A stretch of DNA of 64,000 nucleotides. Origin: RHKX01 sp046330415. GTDB lineage: Bacteria; Actinomycetota; Thermoleophilia; Solirubrobacterales; 70-9. Positions within the stretch are counted from its first letter, which is position 1, and each line of letters begins with the position of its first letter. The notes under the pieces were generated by a model that did no database searches, was not told where the DNA came from, and saw only the letters and a program-made list of their open reading frames with translations. The stretch lies in assembly GCA_046330415.1 (NCBI GenBank), contig JAXLSW010000015.1, forward strand, positions 62,001 to 126,000. The letters run 5' to 3'. Below are positions 35,994 through 45,296 of this stretch, piece after piece. The translations under genes and the position numbers were made by a program.

Positions 35994-37445
35994 TCAAACC
36001 GTGGCGAACGTGCCGGTCTCCTCGGTGACGCGGGCGATCCCGGCCTCCTTCGCCTCGCGGACGACAGCCTCGGCCACCGCCGGTGCGACATCGCGGTCGA
36101 AGACGCTGGGGATGATGTAGTCCTCGTCGAGGTCGTCCTCGGTCACCACCGCGGCGATCGCCTGCGCGGCGGCGAGCTTCATCGCCTCGGTGATCTGCGG
36201 GGCGCCGGCATCGAGGGCGCCGCGGAAGATCCCCGGGAAGGCGAGCACGTTGTTGATCTGGTTCGCGTAGTCGGAGCGGCCGGTGGCCATGATCCGCACG
36301 TAGGGCTCGGCGTCCTCGGGCATCACCTCTGGCGTCGGGTTGGCCATCGCGAAGACGATCGCGTCGTCGTTCATCGCCGCCAGCGACTTCGCCTCGACGA
36401 GGCCGGGGCCGGAGAGGCCGATGAAGAGGTCGGCGCCCTCGAGCACGTCGTTGGGGCCGCCCTGAGCCTTGCCCGGGTTCGTGACCTCGGCGAACCACTT
36501 CTTGATCGAGGTCATGCCGCCGGAGCCGTAGTCGGCTCGCTCGGTGGAAACGGCGCCCTTGCGGTCGCAGCCGATGATGTCGGTGACGCCCGCGGCCATC
36601 ATCATCTTCGTGCAGGCGATGCCGGCTGCGCCGAGGCCGACCATGACCACGCGCAGCGACTCGATCGGCTTGCCGACGATCTTCAGGGAGTTGAAGAGCG
36701 CGGCCATCATCACCACCGCGGTGCCGTGCTGGTCGTCGTGGAAGACGGGGATGTCGAGCTCCTCCCGCAGGCGGTCCTCGATCTCGAAGCAGCGCGGGGC
36801 GGAGATGTCCTCGAGGTTGATGCCGCCGAAGCCGGGGGCGATCAGCTTCACGGTCTCGACGATCTTGTCGGGGTCGTTGGTCGAGAGCGCGATCGGGAAA
36901 GCGTCGACGCCGGCGAACTCCTTGAAGAGCATCGCCTTGCCCTCCATCACGGGCATCGAGGCCTCGGGGCCGATGTCGCCGAGCCCGAGCACGGCGCTGC
37001 CGTCGGTGACGACGGCGACGGTGTTCTTCTTGATCGTGAACTCGAAGGCCTTGGAGCGCTGGCCGGCGATCTCGGTGCAGACGCGCGCGACGCCCGGCGT
37101 GTAGGCCATCGAGAGGTCGTCGCGGGTCTTCAGCGGGTACTTGTTGTGCTGCTCGATCTTGCCGCCGCGGTGCATCGCGAAGGTGCGGTCGGTGTAGTCG
37201 AGCACGCGCGCGCCGCGGGTGGAGCCGATGGCGCGCAGGATCTGCTCCCAGTGCTCGGGGCTGCGGGCGTCGATGGTGAACTCGCGCACGCGCTTGCCCT
37301 CGCCGCCGGCGCCGGGGACCAGATCGACGCTCTGCAGTGCCCCTCCCGACTCCGCGATCGCGCCGGTGATCTTGCCCAAGGGCTCGTTGCGCGAGTCGAG
37401 CTCGACGCGGACGGTGACTGAGAACTGGGCGGAGACTCCGGCCAT
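35994..37445 (-). CDS. NAD(P)-dependent malic enzyme with N-terminal ACT domain
   Basis: 483 residues from ATG 37445; ATG 37463 is possible but overlaps a TATGAT that could be its -10. An ACT-like domain (~5-75) comes first, then the malic enzyme core: YTPGVARVC with the catalytic Tyr, SAVLGLGDIGPEASMPVMEGK, HDDQHGTAVV metal site and GLGAAGIAC dinucleotide motif. It decarboxylates malate to pyruvate. The ACT domain implies amino-acid or other small-ligand control. Confidence 0.9.
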   Translation of the reverse strand: MAGVSAQFSVTVRVELDSRNEPLGKITGAIAESGGALQSVDLVPGAGGEGKRVREFTIDARSPEHWEQILRAIGSTRGARVLDYTDRTFAMHRGGKIEQHNKYPLKTRDDLSMAYTPGVARVCTEIAGQRSKAFEFTIKKNTVAVVTDGSAVLGLGDIGPEASMPVMEGKAMLFKEFAGVDAFPIALSTNDPDKIVETVKLIAPGFGGINLEDISAPRCFEIEDRLREELDIPVFHDDQHGTAVVMMAALFNSLKIVGKPIESLRVVMVGLGAAGIACTKMMMAAGVTDIIGCDRKGAVSTERADYGSGGMTSIKKWFAEVTNPGKAQGGPNDVLEGADLFIGLSGPGLVEAKSLAAMNDDAIVFAMANPTPEVMPEDAEPYVRIMATGRSDYANQINNVLAFPGIFRGALDAGAPQITEAMKLAAAQAIAAVVTEDDLDEDYIIPSVFDRDVAPAVAEAVVREAKEAGIARVTEETGTFATV

Positions 37446-37518
37446 GGGTGCGGTCGGGATCATAGGAGGAGGCGGGCGCGCGCCCCCTCTCGAGTCCACG
37501 GCTGGGAGACTGCCGCCG

Positions 37519-38424
37519 ATGGATCCGCTCACGCGCAGACTGCGCCGGGCCGCGCGCGGCACCGCCGCATCGATCTTCCGCGTCTCCAGTCATCCGCTCG
37601 GCGGCGGCGCCGGGATCTCGCCGCGGAGCCTCTTCCCGCGCTCGGGGGAGGAGCTCAGGAAGGCGGTCGGCGGCAAGGTCGTCCTCGTCACCGGCGCCTC
37701 CTCGGGGATCGGCGAGGCGGCCGCCAGGTTGATCGGGGAGGCGGGGGCGACCGTGCTCCTCGTCGCCCGCGGGGCCGACGCGCTCGAGCGCATCGCCTCG
37801 GAGATCGGCCCCGACGCGCACGCGGTTCCCTGCGATCTCACCGACCTCGAGGCGATCGACGCGATGTGCGACCGGGTCCTCGCCGAGTACGGGCCCGTCG
37901 ACGTCCTCGTCAACAACGCCGGGCGTTCGATCCGGCGCGCCGTGGCGCTCTCGTCGGAGCGCTTCCACGACTTCGAGCGCACGATGCAGCTCAACTACTT
38001 CGCCTCGATCCGGTTGATCCTCCGGCTACTGCCGGGGATCCGCGAGCGGCGCGGGCAGGTCATCAACGTCTCCTCGGCCGGGGTGCAGACGCGAACTCCG
38101 CGATTCGCCGGCTACATCGCCTCGAAGGCGGCGCTGGAGGCGTTCTCCGATGCCCTGCAGGCCGAGGTCAACGACGAGGGCATCCGGATCACGACGATCT
38201 CGATGCCGCTCGTGCGGACGCCGATGATCTCGCCGACCGAGCACTACGAGAGCTTCCCCTCGCTCAGTCCCGAGGAGGCGGGCGCGCTGATCGCGGGCGC
38301 GATCGTCGGTCGCCCGCGCCGGGTCGCGCCACCCTTCGCGCACGTCGTTTCGGCGGTGGACACCGTCAGCCCCGAGCTGATGGACTCGGTGCGCAACCGC
38401 GCGTACCGGATGTTCGAGGACTGA
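37519..38424 (+). CDS. short-chain dehydrogenase/reductase
   Basis: 301 residues from ATG 37519, behind GGGAG. An extra ~48-residue N-terminal stretch precedes TGASSGIG; NNAG, NVSSAG and YIASK (Tyr and Lys catalytic) follow, and the C-terminus carries a RPRRVAPP segment as in DltE/SadH-like SDRs, many of which act on acyl or fatty substrates. Divergent from malic enzyme, convergent with the zinc peptidase gene. Substrate unknown. Confidence 0.83.
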   Translation: MDPLTRRLRRAARGTAASIFRVSSHPLGGGAGISPRSLFPRSGEELRKAVGGKVVLVTGASSGIGEAAARLIGEAGATVLLVARGADALERIASEIGPDAHAVPCDLTDLEAIDAMCDRVLAEYGPVDVLVNNAGRSIRRAVALSSERFHDFERTMQLNYFASIRLILRLLPGIRERRGQVINVSSAGVQTRTPRFAGYIASKAALEAFSDALQAEVNDEGIRITTISMPLVRTPMISPTEHYESFPSLSPEEAGALIAGAIVGRPRRVAPPFAHVVSAVDTVSPELMDSVRNRAYRMFED

Positions 38425-38450
38425 GGGAGCGAGCCGGAGCCGGAGCCGGC

Positions 38451-39377
38451 CTACAGCTCGTCGACCGAGAACGTGTCGCAGTCGGCCGGTTGGCCGCTCT
38501 CGAACCCGCGGTTGAACCACTCGCGCCGCTGCTCGGAGGTGCCGTGGGTGAAGGAGTCGGGGTTGACGCTCTGGCCGGCCTGCTCCTGCAGCCGGTCGTC
38601 GCCGACGGCCTCGGCCGCGTTGAACGCCTCCTCGATGTCGCCCTGCTCGAGATCCCCCTCGGCGAAGACGGTGCTCGCCCAGACGCCTGCGTAGCAGTCC
38701 GCCTGGAGCTCCTGGCGGACCGAGAGCTCGTTCGCGTCGTCGGGGTTCTGGCGGCTGAGCTGGTCGACCTTGGCGCTGGTCCCGGTCAGGTTCTGGACGT
38801 GGTGGCCCATCTCGTGGGCGATCACGTACGCCCAGGCGAAGTCGCCGGAGGCGCCGAGCTGGCGCTTCATGTCGTCGTAGAAGCTGAGGTCGAGGTAGAC
38901 GCGATCGTCGGCGGGGCAGTAGAAAGGCCCGACCGCCGAGGTCGCGCTGCCGCAGCCGTTCGTCCGCACCGCGTTCGAGTAGAGGTAGAGCTGCGCGTCC
39001 TTGTACTGCGTGCCGTCCTGCCGCAGGGTCTGGCTCCAGACGTCCTGGGTGTCGTTGAAGACATAGGCGGAGAAGTCCTTGAGGTCGGCCTGGGGGTCCT
39101 CGTCGGCCGGGATGCCCTGCGGGTTCTCCGCGCCGGGGACGCCGAGCGCGTCGTTGAAGCCGGCGGGGAGGTTGAAGCCACCGCTGCCCGGCGTGCCGCC
39201 ACCGGAGAACGCGTTGATCGCCACGATCACGATCACGACGACCAGCCCGAGGCCACCGCCGGCCCCGGCCAGCGACGTCGGGATCGGCAGCCCGCCCATG
39301 CCGCCCGCCGACTTCGGCGAGGAGCCGCGAGCATCGATCACGTTGCGATCGTTCTTGGCGCCGCGCTTCCACTTCAT
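38451..39377 (-). CDS. YpfJ-type neutral zinc metallopeptidase, membrane-anchored
   Basis: 308 residues. Basic N-terminus, one membrane helix (~40-56), then the PF04228-type domain with zinc motif HEMGHH (His188, Glu189, His192) and ELQADCYAGVWA supplying the third ligand region. The catalytic part faces outside the cell. A minus-strand TATCCT (39385-39390) lies 7 nt before the ATG. Confidence 0.88.
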   Translation of the reverse strand: MKWKRGAKNDRNVIDARGSSPKSAGGMGGLPIPTSLAGAGGGLGLVVVIVIVAINAFSGGGTPGSGGFNLPAGFNDALGVPGAENPQGIPADEDPQADLKDFSAYVFNDTQDVWSQTLRQDGTQYKDAQLYLYSNAVRTNGCGSATSAVGPFYCPADDRVYLDLSFYDDMKRQLGASGDFAWAYVIAHEMGHHVQNLTGTSAKVDQLSRQNPDDANELSVRQELQADCYAGVWASTVFAEGDLEQGDIEEAFNAAEAVGDDRLQEQAGQSVNPDSFTHGTSEQRREWFNRGFESGQPADCDTFSVDEL

Positions 39378-39384
39378 GGCGGGG

Positions 39385-39390
39385 AGGATA
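39385..39390 (-). promoter_or_regulatory. -10-like TATCCT of the zinc peptidase gene
   Basis: Read on the minus strand it ends 7 nt before ATG 39377; probable leaderless promoter. Confidence 0.4.
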
Positions 39391-39440
39391 TGCGTCGCCC
39401 ACGTCCCCGCGCCGAACGCGACGTCCCCGCGTACCTACCC

Positions 39441-39494
39441 ACGCCGAACGTACGGCGTTGGGCGCCATGAGGACCCGGTTCGTACGTTCGGCGT
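39441..39494. repeat. REP-like intergenic inverted repeat (ACGCCGAACGTAC)
   Basis: Perfect 13-bp arms 39441-39453 and 39482-39494 around 28 nt, in the divergent gap between the zinc peptidase gene and polA. Shares the GCCGAACGT core with the element at 9611-9660. Confidence 0.6.
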
Positions 39495-39530
39495 GGTGGG
39501 TGCGGGTCCAGCGGTGGGTTCGGCCGCGCC

Positions 39531-39536
39531 TATGAT
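39531..39536 (+). promoter_or_regulatory. -10-like TATGAT of polA
   Basis: TATGAT covers the upstream ATG at 39532 and ends 7 nt before GTG 39544, favouring the GTG as the real, leaderless start. Confidence 0.45.
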
Positions 39537-39543
39537 CAGCCGC

Positions 39544-42189
39544 GTGCCCGCCCCCGCATCGAACGAGCAGCGCGACCTCTACCTGATCGACGGCAACAGC
39601 CTCGCCTACCGGGCCTTCTTCGCGCTCCCGGAGTCGATCGCGACCTCCGACGGACGGCCCACGAACGCCATCTACGGGTTCGCCTCGATGATGGTGAAGA
39701 TCCTCACCGACCATGAGCCGCGGGGGGTCGTAGTCGCCTGGGATGCGGGCATGTCGGGCCGCGAGAAGACCTACGCGCCGTACAAGGCGCAGCGCTCCTC
39801 CCGCCCGGACCTGCTCAAGGAGCAGTGGCCGCATCTGGCGCCGCTCTCGGAGGCGTTCGGGTTCGAGAACGTCAGGGCCGAGGGCTGGGAGGCCGACGAC
39901 GTGATCGCGACGATGACCAGGCAGGCCCGCGAGAGCGGGATCCCGGTGATGATCGTCACCGGAGACCGCGACGCCTACCAGCTCGTCGGCGACGGGGTCC
40001 GGGTGATGTCGACCTCCCGCGGCGTCACCGACACCAAGATCTACGACTCCGCCGGCGTGGTCGAGCGCTACGGCGTGCCGCCCGAGCTGGTCCCCGACCT
40101 GATCGGGTTGAAGGGGGACACCTCCGACAACATCCCCGGCGTCCCCGGGATCGGGGAGAAGACCGCCGCGCAGCTCCTGCAGCAGTTCGGCTCGCTGGAG
40201 AAGGTGCTCGAGAGCATCGACGAGATCTCCGGCCCGAAGCGCAAGCAGAACCTGACCGAGCACGCCGAGGACGCGCGGATCTCCAAGCAGCTGGCGACCA
40301 TGCACCTCGACGTCGACTTCGAGGTCGATCTGGCCGCTGTCGCCGAGCGCGGCCCCGACCTCTCGCGCCTGCGCGACTTCGCCGCCGAGTTCGAGCTGCG
40401 GCAGGTGATCCAGCGCCTCGAGGACGAGTGGACCGGCGACGTCCCGGCGCGCGCCGCCGAGCAGGAGCTCGACGCGACCCCGGTGGACGGCACCCTCGCC
40501 GATCTCGGCGCCGGTGAGGTCTCCTTCGCGCTCGAGGAGGGCCACTGGGCGGCGTTCGACGGCGAGCGGCTGCTCGCCGGCCCGGCGCCGTCGGCGGAGT
40601 CCATCCGCGAAGGCCTGGAAGGGCACCCGGTAGTCGCCCATGACGCGAAGTCGCTGGCCGAGCACGGCTCCGGCGGCCCGCGCGGTCTGCTCGCCTCGCT
40701 CGCGGCGGGATCGTTCGACCTCGCTCACGACACGATGATCGCCGCCTACCTGATCGATCCGGGGCGGCGCACCTACGAGCTCGACGAGCTCTGCGCCGAC
40801 GAGGGGATCTCGATCGCTGGGGCGGCGGAGGAGGGGGAGGGGCCCGAGGACGGGCAGCTCTCGCTCGGCGAGGAGCCACCCGAGGAGACCGGCCCCGATC
40901 CGGCCGCCATCGCCCGGCTCGCCTGGGAGCTCGCGGCCAAGCAGCGCCCCAAGCTCGCCGACCTCGGGCTCGAGCGGATCATGGCGGAGGTCGAGATGCC
41001 GCTGGTCGAGGTCCTCGCGGGGATGGAGCGGGAGGGGATCAAGCTGGACGCCGGCAGGCTCGCGGCGATCTCCGGAGAGCTCGAGGGACAGGCGGAATCG
41101 CTGCAGGCGGAGATCTGGGCGCTCGCCGGCGAGGAGTTCACGATCGGCTCCCCGCAGCAGCTCGGCGAGATCCTGTTCGAGAAGCTGGGGCTGAGTCGCA
41201 AGCGTCGCGGCAAGACCGGCTTCTCGACCGACGCCCGCGTGCTCTCCCAGATCCGCGAGGAGCACGAGATCGTCGCCAAGGTCGAGCGCTGGCGCGAGGT
41301 GACGAAGCTGACCAACACCTACCTCGATGCGCTGCCGGAGGAGATCGACCCCGAGGACGGGCGCATCCACACCAACTTCAGCCAGGTGAGGGCGGCGACC
41401 GGGCGCCTGTCGAGCACCGACCCGAACCTGCAGAACATCCCGATCCGCTCCGACCTCGGCCGCCCGATCCGCGGTTGCTTCGTCGCCGAGGAGGGCAACG
41501 CGCTCACGTCCTGCGACTACAACCAGGTCGAGCTGCGCGTGCTCGCCCACGTCGCCGGGGACGAAGCGCTGCGCGCGATCTTCGCCTCCGGTGAGGACGT
41601 CCATGCGGCGACGGCCGCGGGGATCATCGGCGCCGACCCGGAGGCGATCTCCCCGGGCGAGCGGTCGAAGGCGAAGATGGTCAACTACGGGATCGCCTAC
41701 GGGCTCTCGGCCTACGGCCTGGCCGAGCGGCTCTCGATCTCGCGTGAGGAGGCCGGCGCCTACATCGACAGCTACTTCGAGCGCTACGCCGGCGTCAAGC
41801 GGTTCATCGACGAGACGATCGAGCGGGCGACCGACGAGGGCAAGGTGACGACGCTGATGGGCCGTCGCCGCCTGATCCCAGAGCTGCGTTCGCGCAACTG
41901 GCAGACGCGGACGCTCGGCGAGCGGCTCGCGGTCAACACCGTGATCCAGGGGACGGCCGCCGACATCATCAAGATCGCGATGGTCAACAGTCGTCGCGCG
42001 CTCGATGCCGAGGGCCTGGAGTCGCGGCTGATCCTGCAGATCCACGACGAGCTCCTGTTCGAGGGGCCGGTCGGTGAGACCGAGTCTGTTGCCGATCTGG
42101 CGCGGCGCGAGATGGTCGGCGCCTTCGAACTCGACCCGCCGCTCGCGGTCGACATCGGCTCCGGCCCGGACTGGCTGAGCGCGAAGTAG
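39544..42189 (+). CDS. polA: DNA polymerase I
   Basis: 881 residues from GTG 39544. The 5'-3' exonuclease/FEN domain (~10-300) is complete: YLIDGNSLAYRAFFALP, GWEADDVIAT, VTGDRDAYQLV, GLKGDTSDNIPGVPGIGEKTA. The middle domain (~310-480) lacks the proofreading acidic residues (no DxE start, HDAKSL instead of the NLKYD-type motif), so 3'-5' exonuclease activity is probably absent, as in many bacterial Pol I enzymes. The polymerase domain has DYNQVELRVLAHVAG, RSKAKMVNYGIAYGLSAYGL and QIHDELLFE. Replicates Okazaki gaps and repair patches. Confidence 0.95.
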   Translation: MPAPASNEQRDLYLIDGNSLAYRAFFALPESIATSDGRPTNAIYGFASMMVKILTDHEPRGVVVAWDAGMSGREKTYAPYKAQRSSRPDLLKEQWPHLAPLSEAFGFENVRAEGWEADDVIATMTRQARESGIPVMIVTGDRDAYQLVGDGVRVMSTSRGVTDTKIYDSAGVVERYGVPPELVPDLIGLKGDTSDNIPGVPGIGEKTAAQLLQQFGSLEKVLESIDEISGPKRKQNLTEHAEDARISKQLATMHLDVDFEVDLAAVAERGPDLSRLRDFAAEFELRQVIQRLEDEWTGDVPARAAEQELDATPVDGTLADLGAGEVSFALEEGHWAAFDGERLLAGPAPSAESIREGLEGHPVVAHDAKSLAEHGSGGPRGLLASLAAGSFDLAHDTMIAAYLIDPGRRTYELDELCADEGISIAGAAEEGEGPEDGQLSLGEEPPEETGPDPAAIARLAWELAAKQRPKLADLGLERIMAEVEMPLVEVLAGMEREGIKLDAGRLAAISGELEGQAESLQAEIWALAGEEFTIGSPQQLGEILFEKLGLSRKRRGKTGFSTDARVLSQIREEHEIVAKVERWREVTKLTNTYLDALPEEIDPEDGRIHTNFSQVRAATGRLSSTDPNLQNIPIRSDLGRPIRGCFVAEEGNALTSCDYNQVELRVLAHVAGDEALRAIFASGEDVHAATAAGIIGADPEAISPGERSKAKMVNYGIAYGLSAYGLAERLSISREEAGAYIDSYFERYAGVKRFIDETIERATDEGKVTTLMGRRRLIPELRSRNWQTRTLGERLAVNTVIQGTAADIIKIAMVNSRRALDAEGLESRLILQIHDELLFEGPVGETESVADLARREMVGAFELDPPLAVDIGSGPDWLSAK

Positions 42190-42196
42190 GGCGGCC

Positions 42197-42211
42197 GGTG
42201 CAGCCTGCACC
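42197..42211. promoter_or_regulatory. perfect 15-bp palindrome between polA and pspC-like gene
   Basis: GGTGCAG-C-CTGCACC, 8 nt after the polA stop and 112 nt before the PspC-like start. Could be an operator for the downstream two-component operon or a small terminator stem. Confidence 0.35.
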
Positions 42212-42322
42212 CAGCTTCACCGCGGGAAGGACACGGGGTGCCTAGGGGTCATCCCGGATAGACGCGCGAGGATGCGCAGGCGACCCTGGGTCATCGATGG
42301 AAGCGACCCCAGGAGGATCGAG

Positions 42323-43417
42323 ATGACAACCCCCGACGACACCCGAGACGAGCGCGACGAGCGCGACCTGGCGGCGGATGCCCCGATTTCGCCGACGAGC
42401 GAGCCGCACACCGAGGAAGCGCCGACGAGGCGAATGGAGGCCGAGGAGCCGACCGCTCACCGACCACCCCCGCCACCCCCGCCACCCCCGCCTCCTCCTC
42501 CGCCCACCCGCAAGCGCTTCCTGCGCAGCCGCGACGACCGCGTCATCGCCGGCGTCGCCGGCGGGCTCGGCAGGTACTTCGACGTCGATCCGGTCATCTT
42601 CCGGATCGCCCTCGCGGTGTCGGTGTTCTTCGGCGGCTTCGGGATCCTCGCCTACCTGGTGGTGGCGCTGGTCGTCCCGGCCGACAACGGCGCCGGACAG
42701 CCGGAGCCGGGCTCGCGCGGTCAGGCCGCGATCCGCATCGCCGGCATCGGCGCGCTCGTCGTCGTCGGCATCGGCGTGTTCGGCGCGCTGATGGGGGGCG
42801 CCGCCTTCGTGACCGGACTCGGCTTCGGGCTCGCCGTGGTCGCAGCGCTCGTCGTGATCGGATGCGTGCTCATCGCCACGTCGTTCAGCGGTGGCGCCCG
42901 CTGGCTGATCGTGCCGGCCGCCGCGCTGACCATGGGTGCGGGCGTGGCGATCGCCGCCGACCTCGATCTCGAGGGCGGGATCGGCGATCGCACGGAGCGT
43001 CCGCAGACCGCCGCTGAGATCCCGTCCGACGGCTACGAGCTCGGCATCGGCAGGCTCGCGATCGACCTCCGCGAGATCGATTGGTCGCCCAAGCGCCGGA
43101 TCGAGGTGGACGCCAGGGTCGGCGCCGGGCAGATCGTCGTCGCCGTACCCGAGGACGTCTGCGTGGTCGCTGACGCCCGCGCCCGCGTCGGCCACGTCGT
43201 CGTCGCCGGGCAGTCGGAGGAGGGGACCGACGTGCGCGTCGACACCGGCGCGGGCGCCACGGCGTCCCCGCGGCTGGTGCTCGACGCCGATGTCGACGTC
43301 GGTGAGATCCGGGTGGTCAACGACGTCACCCCCTACGACAGCCTCCGCCGCATCAGCCGCGGCGACGGCGACGAGCCCGCGGCCCGCGACGCGAACGCGA
43401 GGGCTTGCGCGAGGTGA
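42323..43417 (+). CDS. PspC-domain membrane protein with LiaF-like C-terminal domain
   Basis: 364 residues from ATG 42323, 7 nt after AGGAGG. An acidic N-terminus, a 14-Pro tract (~48-62), a PspC domain (RFLRSRDDRVIAGVAGGLGRY, ~64-120), several membrane helices (~125-210) and a C-terminal beta domain (~240-345) like the LiaF/Toast-rack module. Such proteins sense envelope stress. Its last bases overlap the histidine kinase start (GTGA), giving a three-gene operon. Confidence 0.85.
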   Translation: MTTPDDTRDERDERDLAADAPISPTSEPHTEEAPTRRMEAEEPTAHRPPPPPPPPPPPPPPTRKRFLRSRDDRVIAGVAGGLGRYFDVDPVIFRIALAVSVFFGGFGILAYLVVALVVPADNGAGQPEPGSRGQAAIRIAGIGALVVVGIGVFGALMGGAAFVTGLGFGLAVVAALVVIGCVLIATSFSGGARWLIVPAAALTMGAGVAIAADLDLEGGIGDRTERPQTAAEIPSDGYELGIGRLAIDLREIDWSPKRRIEVDARVGAGQIVVAVPEDVCVVADARARVGHVVVAGQSEEGTDVRVDTGAGATASPRLVLDADVDVGEIRVVNDVTPYDSLRRISRGDGDEPAARDANARACAR

Positions 43418-44571
43418 GACGAGATCCGGTCTCGCTGGCCGCGGGAATCGCGTGCCTGCTGGTCGGGGCCATGTTCGGCCTCGACCAGCTCGGCACGGTC
43501 TCGCTGGGGCCCGGCGTCGTGCTGGCGACGATCTGCGCCGCGGCCGGGCTCGTCACGGTCTTCTCCCGGCGTGGGGTTGGTGTGGCGCTGCTTGCGATCG
43601 CGGTGCTGCCGCTGCTGAGCGAAGCCGGGCTGCCGCTGAGCGACGCGATCGTCTGGCCGCTGGTTCTCGTCGGCGTCGGGCTCGCCCTGCTCTGGGACTT
43701 CTCGCAGGCCTCGGCCGAGCCGCGCCCCGCCGTTCCCGCATCCCCTGCCCAGGGGGCGGGCGATCGGACCGCAAGGGTCTCGCGCCGCCCCGGGATCGCG
43801 CTCACCGCGGTTTACCGCGGCGGCTTCGGGATCGCGCTCGTGCTCGGTGCCGGGCTGCTCTTCCTCTCGGCCAACGATGCTCTCGGCGCCGCTCGAGACG
43901 CGACGTTCACCGCCGTCGTCACGATCGTCGCCTTCGGGTTGATCCTCGCCCCGTTCATCTGGCGGCTCGGGCGCAACCTGGCGGCCGAGCGCGCCGAGCG
44001 CATCCGCTCCCAGGAGCGGGCCGAGGTCGCCGCCCACCTCCATGACTCAGTCCTGCAGACGCTGACCCTGATGCAGAAGCGCGCTGACGATCCCCGCGAG
44101 GTCGCCGCGCTCGCCCGCCGCCAGGAGCGGGAGCTTCGCGACTGGCTGGCGGGAGGGAGCGCCGGCGACGCCGAGGCGAGGTTCGCGGCGGCGTTGCGGG
44201 CGGCGGCCGAGGGGGTCGAGGACGATCAGCGGGTGAAGATCGATGTCGTCGCGGTTGGTGACTGCGAGCTTGACGAGCCCGCCACGGCGCTTGTCGCCGC
44301 CGCGCGCGAGGCGCTGATCAACGCCGCGAAGTTCGCTCCCGAGGGGACGATCTCCGTGTACGCGGAGGTGACCCCCGAGCGCATCGAGGCGTTCGTTCGC
44401 GATCGCGGACCCGGGTTCGACCCGGCCGCCGTACCGCCCGACCGGCGCGGCCTCAGCGAGTCGATCGTCGGCAGGATGCGCCGCAACGGCGGCGATGCCA
44501 CGATCGACTCCGTGCCCGGCGCAGGAACCGAGATCGCCCTGTCGCTCGACCGCGAGGGAGCGAGGTCATGA
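43414..44571 (+). CDS. membrane histidine kinase (HisKA_3/LiaS-DesK type)
   Basis: 385 residues from GTG 43414 (TTG 43405 is possible). About six N-terminal membrane helices, then HisKA_3 with the phospho-acceptor His210 in AHLHDSVLQTL, and an HATPase domain with AAREALINAAKFAP (N box), RDRGPGFDP and a GTEIALSL end. No periplasmic sensor domain, so input probably comes through the PspC/LiaF partner. ATGA overlap with the response regulator. Confidence 0.88.
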   Translation: MRRDPVSLAAGIACLLVGAMFGLDQLGTVSLGPGVVLATICAAAGLVTVFSRRGVGVALLAIAVLPLLSEAGLPLSDAIVWPLVLVGVGLALLWDFSQASAEPRPAVPASPAQGAGDRTARVSRRPGIALTAVYRGGFGIALVLGAGLLFLSANDALGAARDATFTAVVTIVAFGLILAPFIWRLGRNLAAERAERIRSQERAEVAAHLHDSVLQTLTLMQKRADDPREVAALARRQERELRDWLAGGSAGDAEARFAAALRAAAEGVEDDQRVKIDVVAVGDCELDEPATALVAAAREALINAAKFAPEGTISVYAEVTPERIEAFVRDRGPGFDPAAVPPDRRGLSESIVGRMRRNGGDATIDSVPGAGTEIALSLDREGARS

Positions 44572-45215
44572 GCGCGCGACCCTCGATCGTGATCGTCGAC
44601 GACCACGGTCTGTTCCGCAGCGGGGTGCGGGCCGAGGTGGAGGAAGAGCTCGACGTCCGCGCCGACGCCGGCTCGGTCGAGGAGGCGGTGCGCGTGATCC
44701 TCGCCGAGCGTCCCGACGTCGTTCTCCTCGACGTGCACATGCCCGGCGGCGGCGGGGTGGAGGTGATCCGCCGCGTCGCCGAGACCAATCCGGCGCAGCG
44801 CTTCCTGGCGCTCTCGGTCTCCGACGCAGCGGAGGACGTCATCGCCGTCGTCCGCGCCGGCGCCCGCGGGTACGTGACCAAGTCGATCTCCGGGGAGGAC
44901 CTCGCCGACGCCGTTCGGCGCGTCCGCGACGGCGACGCGGTCTTCTCCCCGCGGCTGGCGGGGTTCGTCCTCGACGCGTTCGCAGGTTCCGTCCCCGAGG
45001 CCGAGGTGGACCCGGAGCTCGACCAGCTGACGATGCGCGAGCGCGAGGTGCTGAGGCTGATCGCCCGCGGCTACATGTACAAGGAGATCGTGCTGCAGCT
45101 CGGGATCTCGGCCCGAACCGTCGAGGCCCACGTCAGCGCCGTGCTGCGCAAGCTGCAGCTCTCAAACCGCCACGAGCTGAGCCGCTGGGCGGTGGAGCGC
45201 CGCCTGGTCGAGTAG
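44568..45215 (+). CDS. NarL/LiaR-family response regulator
   Basis: 215 residues. Receiver domain with acidic pair (VDDH), phospho-acceptor Asp55 (LLDVHMPGG) and the conserved Lys (~105, YVTKS); LuxR-type HTH ~150-210 (LTMREREVLRLIARGYMYKEI...SARTVEAHVSAVLRKL). Cognate of the kinase it overlaps; likely regulates envelope-stress genes including its own operon. Confidence 0.92.
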   Translation: MSARPSIVIVDDHGLFRSGVRAEVEEELDVRADAGSVEEAVRVILAERPDVVLLDVHMPGGGGVEVIRRVAETNPAQRFLALSVSDAAEDVIAVVRAGARGYVTKSISGEDLADAVRRVRDGDAVFSPRLAGFVLDAFAGSVPEAEVDPELDQLTMREREVLRLIARGYMYKEIVLQLGISARTVEAHVSAVLRKLQLSNRHELSRWAVERRLVE

Positions 45216-45224
45216 TTCGGCAAG

Positions 45225-45256
45225 GCCGGTGCCGGGCGTTCCACACCCGGCCCGGC
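45225..45256. terminator. bidirectional hairpin between convergent genes
   Basis: Nested GC stems (GCCGG 45225-45229 with CCGGC 45252-45256; CCGGG with CCCGG inside) lie 10 nt after the response-regulator stop and 41 bp from the end of the convergent gene. No U tract on either side. Confidence 0.45.
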
Positions 45257-45296
45257 CCCGCCGATCTCCAGTCCGCTCCAGTCCCCTCTGTCCCCT

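Noticed and set aside
38026..42210. 1394-codon minus-strand open frame
   Set aside because: It runs antisense across polA and the zinc peptidase gene; long antisense frames are expected at this GC content, and the translation is low-complexity Arg/Asp/Leu-rich with no domain.
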